The translations under genes and the position numbers were made by a program. Source: Flagellimonas sp. S3867 (GTDB lineage: Bacteria; Bacteroidota; Bacteroidia; Flavobacteriales; Flavobacteriaceae). From it: a stretch of DNA of 64,000 nucleotides. Below the pieces are notes generated by a model. It was given only the letters and a program-made list of their open reading frames with translations. It did not search any database and was not told the DNA's origin. Position 1 is the first letter of the stretch. Every line of letters begins with the position of its first letter. Location: the NCBI RefSeq assembly GCF_014698935.1, contig NZ_JACVMN010000001.1, forward strand, positions 868,001-932,000, written 5' to 3'. This document shows, piece by piece, positions 47,039 to 54,914 of the stretch.

Positions 47039-47335
47039 TTATTTCAACAAATCGCCAACATACGGCATTAAGGCCAAGTGACGTGCTCGTTTAACAGCTT
47101 GTGCCACTTTTCTCTGATACTTCAATGAGGTCCCGGTAAGTCTTCTAGGAAGTAATTTACCTTGCTCGTTTACCAACTTCATCAAAAAGTCAGGATCTTT
47201 ATAATCGATATACTTGATACCTGATTTTTTGAACCTACAGTATTTCTTTTGTTTGCTGGTCTCAATGTTCAACGGGGTCAAATATCTGATTTCCCCGTCT
47301 TTTTTTGATTTTGCTTGTTGTTCTATTGATGACAT
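47039..47335 (-). CDS. rpsR: 30S ribosomal protein S18
   Basis: 98 aa. [22 protein letters not shown] and [34 protein letters not shown] are the S18 signature regions. It binds S6 on the 30S platform; the two genes are 4 nt apart. The N-terminal 20 residues are a family-variable charged extension. Confidence 0.97.
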   Translation of the reverse strand: MSSIEQQAKSKKDGEIRYLTPLNIETSKQKKYCRFKKSGIKYIDYKDPDFLMKLVNEQGKLLPRRLTGTSLKYQRKVAQAVKRARHLALMPYVGDLLK

Positions 47336-47339
47336 AGGC

Positions 47340-47678
47340 CTATGCGTTTGCTTTTAATTTGGTTCTTCTTCTTTCTGCCCAAGCAATTGCATGCTTGTCT
47401 AACTTAACGGTCAAAAAACGCATAATACGTTCATCTCTTCTAAATTCCAACTCGTAAGGTGTAATTACTTCACCTGGAACGGTAAATTCAAATAAGTGGT
47501 AAAAGCCACTTTTTTTGTGCTGAATGGGATAGGCCAATTTTTTAAGTCCCCAATTTTCTTTGGAGACCATTTTGCCACCATTCTTAATCAAGAAATCTTC
47601 AAACTTCTTGACTGTTTCCTCTATCTGGGTCTCAGATAGAACGGGATTCAAAATGAAAACAGTTTCGTAATGGTTCAT
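47340..47678 (-). CDS. rpsF: 30S ribosomal protein S6
   Basis: 112 aa. [23 protein letters not shown] and [19 protein letters not shown] are typical. First gene of the rpsF-rpsR-rplI operon, preceded by one of the best promoters in the window. The predicted leader is only about 18-20 nt, too short for the known S6:S18-binding leader hairpin. Confidence 0.97.
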   Translation of the reverse strand: MNHYETVFILNPVLSETQIEETVKKFEDFLIKNGGKMVSKENWGLKKLAYPIQHKKSGFYHLFEFTVPGEVITPYELEFRRDERIMRFLTVKLDKHAIAWAERRRTKLKANA

Positions 47679-47700
47679 ACATTATTATTTTAAAGGAGCG

Positions 47701-47731
47701 CAAAATTAGTGATAAATGTTAACCTCCGCAA
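47701..47731 (-). promoter_or_regulatory. rpsF operon promoter
   Basis: On the minus strand TTG (47731-47729), a 20-nt spacer and a perfect TAATTTTG (47708-47701). The -7 box sits in ATCACTAATTTTGC, identical to the bamD promoter. Confidence 0.75.
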
Positions 47732-47846
47732 GAAAAGACAGAATTCTTCGTTTAATGCTATAGTTATTAACATTCATGAACCTTTTAAACCTACGTATCG
47801 TATATGGTAATATACACAACAAAATTGACCATGTTTACATCTTTTG

Positions 47847-47877
47847 TTGCAGTTAAACGTCATTTTTGTGTAATTTG
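47847..47877 (+). promoter_or_regulatory. Probable promoter of the LytTR regulator gene
   Basis: TTG at 47847-47849, a 21-nt spacer and TAATTTG at 47871-47877, one base short of TAnnTTTG. Leader of about 30 nt. Confidence 0.45.
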
Positions 47878-47912
47878 CCGATGATTTAAAACCCTACAAA
47901 TCACCCCTTTCT

Positions 47913-48605
47913 ATGAAATTAAAAAGTATAATTGTAGACGACTCCTCAATGCAACGCATGGCCGTTGCAAAGTTGGTCAACAATCACCCTCATCTTGCCT
48001 TGGTAGCAGAGTATAGTAATGCTATTGAAGCCAAAAACGGACTTAAGAACCATGAAATCGATTTGATTTTCTTGGATGTTGAAATGCCCATCATAAGTGG
48101 TTTTGACCTTTTAGAGGCCCTTGACAACCCCCCACAGGTAATTTTAATTACCGGAAAACCGGATTATGCACTTAAGGCATTCGATTATGACGTAACCGAT
48201 TACCTGCACAAACCTATCACTTTGGCTCGATTTGAGGCCTCGGTTAAAAGAGCAGTTGCGAAGTATGAACAGTTGAACAGGGTTGATGAGGATGAGGAAC
48301 ATATTTTTGTAAAAAGTAACCTTAAAAAACGTAAGGTTATATTAAACGACATTAAATGGATTGAAGCTTTAGGAGATTATATCAAATTGGTGACAGATGA
48401 AGCCAATATTGTAATTCTTTCCACCATGAAGGCGTTTGAAAAGCAACTTCCAGCAGAGAAGTTCCTTCGAATCCATAAATCTTATATTGTGAATCTGGAG
48501 AAGATTGAAAAATTCAACAGTAAAAATGTTGAGGTGAGCGGAAGACAGATTCCATTGAGTAGAAACAAAAAGACTGAGCTGGCCGAAGCGCTTGCCAATG
48601 TATAG
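47913..48605 (+). CDS. LytTR-type response regulator
   Basis: 230 aa. Receiver domain 1-118: acidic pocket Asp9-Asp10 in IIVDDSS, phosphoacceptor Asp55 in IFLDVEMP, Lys in LHKPIT. LytTR DNA-binding domain about 128-228: HIFVKSNLKKRKVILNDIKWIEALGDYIKLV and FLRIHKSYIVNLEKI. It binds DNA as a dimer and controls transcription. No LytS-type kinase is next to it, so it is an orphan. It is convergent with priA, 5 nt apart. Confidence 0.93.
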   Translation: MKLKSIIVDDSSMQRMAVAKLVNNHPHLALVAEYSNAIEAKNGLKNHEIDLIFLDVEMPIISGFDLLEALDNPPQVILITGKPDYALKAFDYDVTDYLHKPITLARFEASVKRAVAKYEQLNRVDEDEEHIFVKSNLKKRKVILNDIKWIEALGDYIKLVTDEANIVILSTMKAFEKQLPAEKFLRIHKSYIVNLEKIEKFNSKNVEVSGRQIPLSRNKKTELAEALANV

Positions 48606-48610
48606 TAATA

Positions 48611-51064
48611 TCATATGTGGTCCACGTTGTAGACCAGTCTTACACTTTTATACTTGGAAATAGCATTAAAAGATTTTTCAATTCTTTTAATGCTATTTTT
48701 TGTTTGGGCCATGGAATGGGACCTTGGAATTTTCACTACAATATTTTTTAGATATTCCCGTCGAATTCGTGCCACCGGTGGATACTCAGGTCCAAGTATT
48801 TGTTGTCTTAAAACATTTTGAAGTGACCCTGCAAACCACTGCGCCGCCTCGTTCAGTTTATTAAAATCCTTGTCTTTTAAAGTCAGTTTTATGATTCGGA
48901 CAACGGGTGGATATTTAAATTGCTCCCGCTCATACAGTTGTTCGTTGAACATTTTGTTGTATTCGTTGGTAGTCACCTGCTGCAATATCTGGTGATATGG
49001 GTTATAGGTTTGAATCAGCACCTTTCCTCTTTTCTTTGTTCGGCCTGCCCTACCCGCCACCTGGGTCAACATTTGAAAGCTTCGCTCATGTGCGCGGTAA
49101 TCCGGAAAATTCAACAAGGAATCTGCGTTCATAATACCAACAAGGCTAACATTTCTGAAATCCAATCCTTTGGTTACCATTTGGGTACCCACCAGAATAT
49201 CCATCTCTTGCTGCTCAAAAGCCGTTATTATTTTTTCATATGCATATTTGCCCCGAGTAGTGTCCAAATCCATTCTGCCTACCTTGGTTTCCGGGAATAA
49301 TTCCTTCAATTCTTCTTGAATCTGTTCGGTCCCAAATCCTTTTTTGTCCAAAGTAAAACTTCCGCAGGCCCCACAATTATTTTGCAAAGCCATATGATAC
49401 CCACAGTAATGGCAGCGCAATTGGTTACGATGCTGATGATAGGTTAAACTCACATCACAATTCGGACATTGGGTAACGTTTCCACAGGTTGTACACTCAA
49501 CAATAGGTGAAAATCCTCGTCGATTTTGAAACAAAATAACCTGCTCTCCCTCTTCCAAAGTTTCTTCGATGGCATTGTACAAGGTTTCGGAGAAATGCCC
49601 TTTCATGCGCTTTTTTCGGGCTGCTTCTTTAATATCGACCAAGGTTATATCGGGCAACAGTACATTCCCATACCGGTTATTTATGCTGGCATACCCATAT
49701 TTTCCCTTTCGTACATTATCCATGCTCTCAATACTGGGAGTGGCAGAACCCAAAATGCAATTAGCTTTGTGGTAGGCCGCCAAAACAATGGCAGCGTCGC
49801 GCGCATGATAGCGTGGCGCGGGGTCAAATTGTTTAAAGGAACCTTCGTGCTCCTCGTCCACGACGATCAGTCCCAAATCGGAGAAAGGCAGAAACAAGGA
49901 AGATCTGGCACCTATAACAATCTGGGCTTTTTCTACTTTATTTAAAACGTTGTTCCAAGCTTCAACTCGCTCATGGATACTATATTTTGAATGATAAACA
50001 GCCACTTTGTCGCCAAAATATTGTCGCAGCCTGTTGATCAGCTGTGAGGTAAGGGCAATTTCCGGTAATAAATACAGTACTTGTCTTCCTTGGTCAAGGC
50101 ATTTCTCAATATGTTTGATATACACCTCGGTTTTCCCTGACGAGGTTACACCATGCAACAATGCTGTTTTGTTTGATATAAAGCTATTGTTGATGGATTC
50201 AAATGCATCCTGTTGAAGAGGGTTAAGTTCAATATTTTTGTTTGCTGGTGATTCTGCATGCTGTACCCTATCTGTTTGAATAAAATATTCTTCCAAAATA
50301 GATTTATCGATAAGGGCTTTGATCACTGCTTTGGAACCACCGCTTTCTTTTTCCAAATCGGTAATCGGAATCGGTTTTTTGGTGGTAGCCTGAATTTGGA
50401 ATAAAGACAAAACCCCTTGACTTTGCTTGGGAGCACGGGAAAGGTTGTTTAGCAATTCCTCCAATCTGGCTTCGTCGTCAAACTTGCTTGAAAGTCTTAC
50501 GTACCTGACCATTTTGGGCCTGTACTGCTCATACAGCTCCTCTTTTTGTTGGACCACTCCTTTTTGAACTAGTCTACTCACTAGTGGAAGTACATTTTTT
50601 TTATCGACAATTCCACTTATCTCTCCTATTTTAAGCGCAGATTGATGTTGTAGGGCTTCATACACCAAAAATTCATCATCCTTTAATTCAAGGTCATTGA
50701 CCGTGCTTTCCTTATTCAACAACACCAAGGTTTCGCTTTCCAATAAAAAAGCGCTCGGCAAAGCACTGCGAACCACTTCTCCTAATGTGCACATATAATA
50801 TTGGGCAATCCATTCCCAATGTTGAAACTGGAATTGATTAACCAAGGGTTTTTCGTCCAAAACCTGGTAGATTTCCTTAGCCTCATACGCTTCGGGGCCA
50901 TTTTGGTGGGTATTATATGCGAGTGCCGTATAAATCTTGGATTTTCCAAAAGGCACAGCTACACGCATGCCTTTTTGGATGAATTCCGCTTCTTGTTGAC
51001 TTATTTTATAGGTAAAGAGTCTTTCTAACGGAATGGGAAGTACAACATCTATAAAATAACCCAT
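48611..51064 (-). CDS. priA: Primosomal protein N' (replication restart helicase PriA)
   Basis: 817 aa. N-terminal DNA-binding domain (YFIDVVLPIPLERLFTYKI), helicase core with Walker A GVTSSGKT (305-312), DEEH box (403-406) and GSATPS, and a cysteine cluster (CTTCGNVTQCPNCD, then CHYCGYH and CGACGS) binding two zinc ions. Later motifs VGTQMVTKGLDF and QVAGRAGR are intact. It reloads the replisome at stalled forks. It starts 1 nt after the DUF2147 stop, the last gene of nadC-yihY-DUF2147-priA. Confidence 0.96.
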   Translation of the reverse strand: MGYFIDVVLPIPLERLFTYKISQQEAEFIQKGMRVAVPFGKSKIYTALAYNTHQNGPEAYEAKEIYQVLDEKPLVNQFQFQHWEWIAQYYMCTLGEVVRSALPSAFLLESETLVLLNKESTVNDLELKDDEFLVYEALQHQSALKIGEISGIVDKKNVLPLVSRLVQKGVVQQKEELYEQYRPKMVRYVRLSSKFDDEARLEELLNNLSRAPKQSQGVLSLFQIQATTKKPIPITDLEKESGGSKAVIKALIDKSILEEYFIQTDRVQHAESPANKNIELNPLQQDAFESINNSFISNKTALLHGVTSSGKTEVYIKHIEKCLDQGRQVLYLLPEIALTSQLINRLRQYFGDKVAVYHSKYSIHERVEAWNNVLNKVEKAQIVIGARSSLFLPFSDLGLIVVDEEHEGSFKQFDPAPRYHARDAAIVLAAYHKANCILGSATPSIESMDNVRKGKYGYASINNRYGNVLLPDITLVDIKEAARKKRMKGHFSETLYNAIEETLEEGEQVILFQNRRGFSPIVECTTCGNVTQCPNCDVSLTYHQHRNQLRCHYCGYHMALQNNCGACGSFTLDKKGFGTEQIQEELKELFPETKVGRMDLDTTRGKYAYEKIITAFEQQEMDILVGTQMVTKGLDFRNVSLVGIMNADSLLNFPDYRAHERSFQMLTQVAGRAGRTKKRGKVLIQTYNPYHQILQQVTTNEYNKMFNEQLYEREQFKYPPVVRIIKLTLKDKDFNKLNEAAQWFAGSLQNVLRQQILGPEYPPVARIRREYLKNIVVKIPRSHSMAQTKNSIKRIEKSFNAISKYKSVRLVYNVDHI

Positions 51065-51065
51065 A

Positions 51066-51518
51066 TCATTCTTCCTCTGCTACTCTATGCCAAGTTTGGG
51101 TCCTGTAAAGAAAGGCTAAATACCCTCTAACCTTTAACCTGTTTATGTTTTTAGGGTCCAACCATACCTTACCTCTAAAGGTCATTGCTTGTTCTGGATC
51201 AAAAAGTCTGTTGCCTTTATATTCTCCTTTGTTGTTCTTCTTAAAGTTGTCCATAATCTTCATCCCATTGATAGGTTTGTTCTTGAGATCCCCTTTGCAT
51301 TTAATACAAAGCGCATTTTCCCTTCCTTTTTCAACAACTTTAAGCACCTTTGCCTGTAACAAGCCATTTTCCTCATATACCTCTACAATTGCTTTGGTGA
51401 TACCGTTACGGTCGTCTACCGTTTTCCATGTGCCGAATACTGACTGCGACCAAGAGATTTGGCATAACAGCAGGAAAACAAACAGTAGGTATTTATTGAT
51501 TTCCTTGCTTTTTTTCAT
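51066..51518 (-). CDS. DUF2147 family exported protein
   Basis: 150 aa. Signal peptide with core YLLFVFLLLCQISWS. The mature part reads VFGTWKTVDDRNGITKAIVEVYE, then two-cysteine LCIKCKGDLKNKPINGMKIM and YKGNRLFDPEQAMTFRGKVWL, the DUF2147 pattern. Predicted periplasmic lipocalin-like beta barrel; function unknown. It overlaps yihY by 26 nt and stops 1 nt before priA. Confidence 0.88.
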   Translation of the reverse strand: MKKSKEINKYLLFVFLLLCQISWSQSVFGTWKTVDDRNGITKAIVEVYEENGLLQAKVLKVVEKGRENALCIKCKGDLKNKPINGMKIMDNFKKNNKGEYKGNRLFDPEQAMTFRGKVWLDPKNINRLKVRGYLAFLYRTQTWHRVAEEE

Positions 51519-52473
51519 GTTTCTTTTTTAAAGAGTTAAGTGTTGCATTCAATTCAAACCCAAGTAAAAGGATGTTGGAGTTCAGCCAAATAAAAACCAT
51601 TAAAATCAATAATCCACCCAAGGCTCCGTAAAACTCGTTGTATTTCGCAAATTTTTCCACATATACTCCAAAAAGATAGGAAGTCAATAAAAACAACAAG
51701 GTTGTCATAAGGGCTCCCGCTGAAAAGAATTTTGCCTTTCTACCCTCAGCGGTTCCAAAATAGTACAGAATCGCTGTGGTGAGATATGAAAGCAACGTAA
51801 AGAATATAGCCTTGGCAATCTGAATTCCAACAGTATCGCTCGTTTCAATATCGTATCCCAAGGTTTTTCCAAAATATTCGCTGGTATACTCTACAATATA
51901 GAATTCGAAATAGACAAAAGCTACAGCCCCCAGAATTAACAGAATTGACAAAATGAGTCCAACCATTAACGCATATGCGTATTGCCTAAAAAAATTCCTG
52001 GTCAGTTCGACATGATAGGAATGTTCGAAGCCACCAAAAATGGCATTTACACCATTGGCGACCAGAAAAATGGAAACCAGGAATGCCGAAGATAGGATTC
52101 CCCCACTCTTTTGATCCTTGATCTGTTGATAAATATCCCCAAAATAATCACCAGTGGCAGTAGGAAGGAAGGATTCTAAAAACAGTAGAAATTGAGCGTC
52201 AAAATTTTCGTTGCCCACACTCGCGTAGGGTATTATCCAAGGGAGTAAGGTCACAAGGAATATCATTAAGGGAAACAAAGCCATAAAAAGACTGAATGCG
52301 ATGGAACTTGCCCTTGTGGAAACCGCTCCTTTCACAATTCCGAGGACATACATCTCCAAAAGGTCATAAAAGGAAAGTCCCTCGAATGCTTTTAGTTTGA
52401 TATTCTTGAGCAAACGAACCACCCAGTTTACCACTGGTATTTTTTCCAACCTTTCCTCTATGGCTACCGACAT
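51493..52473 (-). CDS. YihY/UPF0761-family inner-membrane protein
   Basis: 326 aa with six transmembrane helices. Family motifs: ASSIAFSLFMALFPLMIFLV, FLVANGVNAIFGGFEHSY and GALGGLLILMVFIWLNSNILLLGFELNA. Often labelled BrkB or ribonuclease BN, an old error; its real role, possibly transport, is undetermined. Its ATG overlaps the nadC stop by one base (TAATG), and it overlaps the next gene by 26 nt. Confidence 0.9.
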   Translation of the reverse strand: MSVAIEERLEKIPVVNWVVRLLKNIKLKAFEGLSFYDLLEMYVLGIVKGAVSTRASSIAFSLFMALFPLMIFLVTLLPWIIPYASVGNENFDAQFLLFLESFLPTATGDYFGDIYQQIKDQKSGGILSSAFLVSIFLVANGVNAIFGGFEHSYHVELTRNFFRQYAYALMVGLILSILLILGAVAFVYFEFYIVEYTSEYFGKTLGYDIETSDTVGIQIAKAIFFTLLSYLTTAILYYFGTAEGRKAKFFSAGALMTTLLFLLTSYLFGVYVEKFAKYNEFYGALGGLLILMVFIWLNSNILLLGFELNATLNSLKKKHEKKQGNQ

Positions 52474-53330
52474 TATACTGCTTTTAGGCTTAAATCCATA
52501 TTGTAAACAGAATGGGTCAAAGCACCTGAGGAAATATAGTCAACCCCACATTCTGCATAATTTCGTATAGTATCCTCATTTATGCCCCCAGAGGATTCTG
52601 TAAGGCATTGGCTTCCTATTATTTTAACGGCTTTTCTTGTGTCCTCATAATTAAAATTATCCAAAAGAATCCGATACACCCCATCGGATTGTAATATTTC
52701 TTCGACCTCTTTCAAATTTCTAGCTTCAACGATAATCTTTAAATCTCGATTGGTTTCGGCCAAATATTGCTGTGTTTTTTGGATGGCCTTGGTAATTCCG
52801 CCAGCAAAATCAATATGGTTGTCCTTTAGCATGATCATATCATAGAGCGCAAACCTATGATTTTCGCCACCACCAATCTTAACCGCCCATTTTTCAAGTG
52901 CCCTAATTCCCGGGGTAGTTTTTCGCGTATCTAGAATTTTAGTGCTTGTTCCCTTTAACAAATCCACATAACTCTTGGTTTTTGTAGCTATGGCACTCAT
53001 ACGCTGCATGGCATTCAATACTAGCCGTTCCGCCTTTAGGATGCTTTGAGAACTCCCTTCAACATATAAGGCAATATCTCCATATTTTACATGGGACCCA
53101 TCTGGAATACGTACTTCAATCTCCATTGTAGGGTCTACATGGTTAAATACTTGTTTCGCAAATGCAATCCCGGCGATAATGCCCTCATCCTTGACCAAAA
53201 GTTTTGCTTTTCCGCTTGCTTCGCTAGGAATACAGGCCAAGGAACTATGATCGCCATCGCCTACATCTTCACGAATGGCATTCGCAATAATCAAATCTAT
53301 CTCATTTTGGAATTGATCCTTGGTAATCAT
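52473..53330 (-). CDS. nadC: Nicotinate-nucleotide pyrophosphorylase (carboxylating) NadC
   Basis: 285 aa from ATG at 53330; a TTG one codon earlier is the only longer option. It converts quinolinate and PRPP to nicotinate mononucleotide in NAD synthesis. AIREDVGDGDHSS, LNAMQRMSAIAT, DTRKTTPGIRALEKWAVKIGG and NHRFALYDMIMLKDNH are conserved, as is ILLDNF. It is the first gene of the nadC-yihY-DUF2147-priA run and is divergent from rlmH, whose start is 87 nt away. Confidence 0.96.
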   Translation of the reverse strand: MITKDQFQNEIDLIIANAIREDVGDGDHSSLACIPSEASGKAKLLVKDEGIIAGIAFAKQVFNHVDPTMEIEVRIPDGSHVKYGDIALYVEGSSQSILKAERLVLNAMQRMSAIATKTKSYVDLLKGTSTKILDTRKTTPGIRALEKWAVKIGGGENHRFALYDMIMLKDNHIDFAGGITKAIQKTQQYLAETNRDLKIIVEARNLKEVEEILQSDGVYRILLDNFNYEDTRKAVKIIGSQCLTESSGGINEDTIRNYAECGVDYISSGALTHSVYNMDLSLKAV

Positions 53331-53406
53331 CAAATTGGGGTTTTGACGAAAATAATAAAAACATTGCTCCCCTTCTATTACACACCTTTGTTTGGTCGGA
53401 AAAAAT

Positions 53407-53414
53407 TACTTTTG
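53407..53414 (+). promoter_or_regulatory. -7 element directly before rlmH
   Basis: TACTTTTG, a perfect TAnnTTTG, ending 3 nt before the rlmH ATG; TTG at 53388-53390 lies 16 nt upstream of it. Transcription would start at about the A of ATG, i.e. a leaderless mRNA. Confidence 0.5.
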
Positions 53415-53417
53415 GAT

Positions 53418-53891
53418 ATGCAAATTACCGTATTAGCCATTGGCAAGACCGATAGTAAGGAACTGGCCCAGCTTATCGCCATGTATGAAAAACGATTGGG
53501 CCATTATATCAAGTTCAAGTTTGTGGTGATTCCTGATTTAAAAAACAGCAAAAATCTTTCTGAAAAGCTTCAAAAAGAGAAGGAAGGCGAATTGATCCTT
53601 AACCAAGTGCATTCTTCAGACATCTTGGTCTTAATGGATGAAAAAGGGAAGCAATTATCCTCTATGGAATTCTCACAATTTCTTCAAAAGAAAATGAACA
53701 GCGGTATTAAAAACCTAATATTGGTTATTGGAGGTCCTTATGGTTTTAGCAATGAAGTTTATCAAAGATGCAATGGGCAACTAAGTCTTTCTAAAATGAC
53801 CTTTTCACATCAAATGGTGCGCTTGTTCTTAATTGAGCAATTGTATCGGGGGTTTACTATTCTTAGGAATGAACCTTATCATCATCAATAG
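53418..53891 (+). CDS. rlmH: 23S rRNA (pseudouridine(1915)-N3)-methyltransferase RlmH
   Basis: 157 aa from MQITVLAIGKTD; the frame is open far upstream across nadC but only this start fits the family. SPOUT knot residues LVIGGPYGFSNEVYQR and SKMTFSHQMVRLFLIEQLYR are intact, and the typical NEPYHH ending is present. It methylates pseudouridine 1915 in helix 69 of mature 70S ribosomes. Its 3' end overlaps the convergent sensor-like gene by 29 nt. Confidence 0.95.
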   Translation: MQITVLAIGKTDSKELAQLIAMYEKRLGHYIKFKFVVIPDLKNSKNLSEKLQKEKEGELILNQVHSSDILVLMDEKGKQLSSMEFSQFLQKKMNSGIKNLILVIGGPYGFSNEVYQRCNGQLSLSKMTFSHQMVRLFLIEQLYRGFTILRNEPYHHQ

Positions 53892-54786
53892 GAACTTTGT
53901 GGTTTGACAATAGATTGTATTTTCCCAAAAGATTCTCCACCTTCTTGATTACGGCATGATGCGGTCTAGGTTCTTCGGTGGTCTCTTCGAGGGATCTTTC
54001 CATATTACTGGAAACATTTTTTAGATGATCCAGTTCCTCAGTAATAAAACCATAAATCTCTTTCTGCCTCTCAGGGTCCTTCTCAACCTTTAAAACGTAT
54101 TGAAGGTCTTCAATGTTTTTCATATGCGAACTGAATACATGGGATTGGTGCCAAGCAATTTCTGTAAGCTTCTTTTTTTGATTCAGGATTCTACCAATAA
54201 TAGGGTTAACGATGAAGAATATTTCAAAGAATATGATAACAATGGAAAATATGGCGAGCTCCAATTCTATGATCATCATTGTTTTAATATCTTTATCTGC
54301 TTTATTCTGGAACTGACCCACTATTACATCCATAATTGTGGCAAAGCGATCAACCCTATACTTTACATCAGTAAAAGACAAGTTTTTAAAATTCTTAAAA
54401 TCCTTTAGTTCTGCATACAACCATTCTAAATGGGGTTCCAATCTTTCAAACTCTCTAAGAATTTCAGGGCTATCCAATACCTCAATTTTCAAATTATTGT
54501 TCCCATGTTGTAAAAATCCGTTCATTTGGTACAGCTTGGTAAGAATAAGCTTCATTTCAGCATAATCGCAATTGTGATATCGGCAGGAGTATAGTTCATT
54601 TAATAGTTGTTGACTGAACATCCGTTGTTTACCAGCCAAGTTTACACTCATGGCTGTAGCTCTTTGTTTATTTAATGAATATTGTGTCATGGACTGGATG
54701 ACTATGGTCAACACCACAATGGAAATTACCAACAAGTAGTATGCTCTAAAGCCTTTTTTAAAAAATTTTAGCTTCTTAATTTTCAT
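53863..54786 (-). CDS. Membrane sensor with PilJ-type domain and kinase-like DHp helix but no ATPase domain
   Basis: 307 aa from ATG at 54786 (TTG 9 nt earlier rejected). TM1 about 16-35; an extracytoplasmic helical domain opening with AMSVNLAGKQRMFSQQLLNEL, the type IV pili methyl-accepting (PilJ/NarX-like) pattern; TM2 about 172-194; then LTEIAWHQSHVFSSHMKNIEDL, resembling the flavobacterial HisKA box IAW.QSH..R.P, with His216 at the phosphoacceptor place, and a second helix ITEELDHLKNVSSNME. The HATPase domain is absent; the protein ends in 40 charged residues. Possibly a phosphotransfer or decoy sensor; inference only. Confidence 0.65.
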   Translation of the reverse strand: MKIKKLKFFKKGFRAYYLLVISIVVLTIVIQSMTQYSLNKQRATAMSVNLAGKQRMFSQQLLNELYSCRYHNCDYAEMKLILTKLYQMNGFLQHGNNNLKIEVLDSPEILREFERLEPHLEWLYAELKDFKNFKNLSFTDVKYRVDRFATIMDVIVGQFQNKADKDIKTMMIIELELAIFSIVIIFFEIFFIVNPIIGRILNQKKKLTEIAWHQSHVFSSHMKNIEDLQYVLKVEKDPERQKEIYGFITEELDHLKNVSSNMERSLEETTEEPRPHHAVIKKVENLLGKYNLLSNHKVPIDDDKVHS

Positions 54787-54914
54787 GCAAGACAATTCAA
54801 GTAGTAAGAATTAGCCTACAATGTAGTTCAAAAAAATACTAAGGAAGATATAAATGTTGTGAAACAAGGTTTTGGAAAGGTGAAAGTCTTATTTGCCAAA
54901 TGTATTCTCAAAGC

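Noticed and set aside
47679..47760. S6:S18-binding leader upstream of rpsF.
   Set aside because: The promoter leaves only about 20 nt of leader, and no CCG-bulge hairpin is present in it.
53091..53417. Long 5' extension of the rlmH reading frame.
   Set aside because: It is antisense to nadC and unrelated to the family; the RlmH opening MQITVLAIG fits at 53418.
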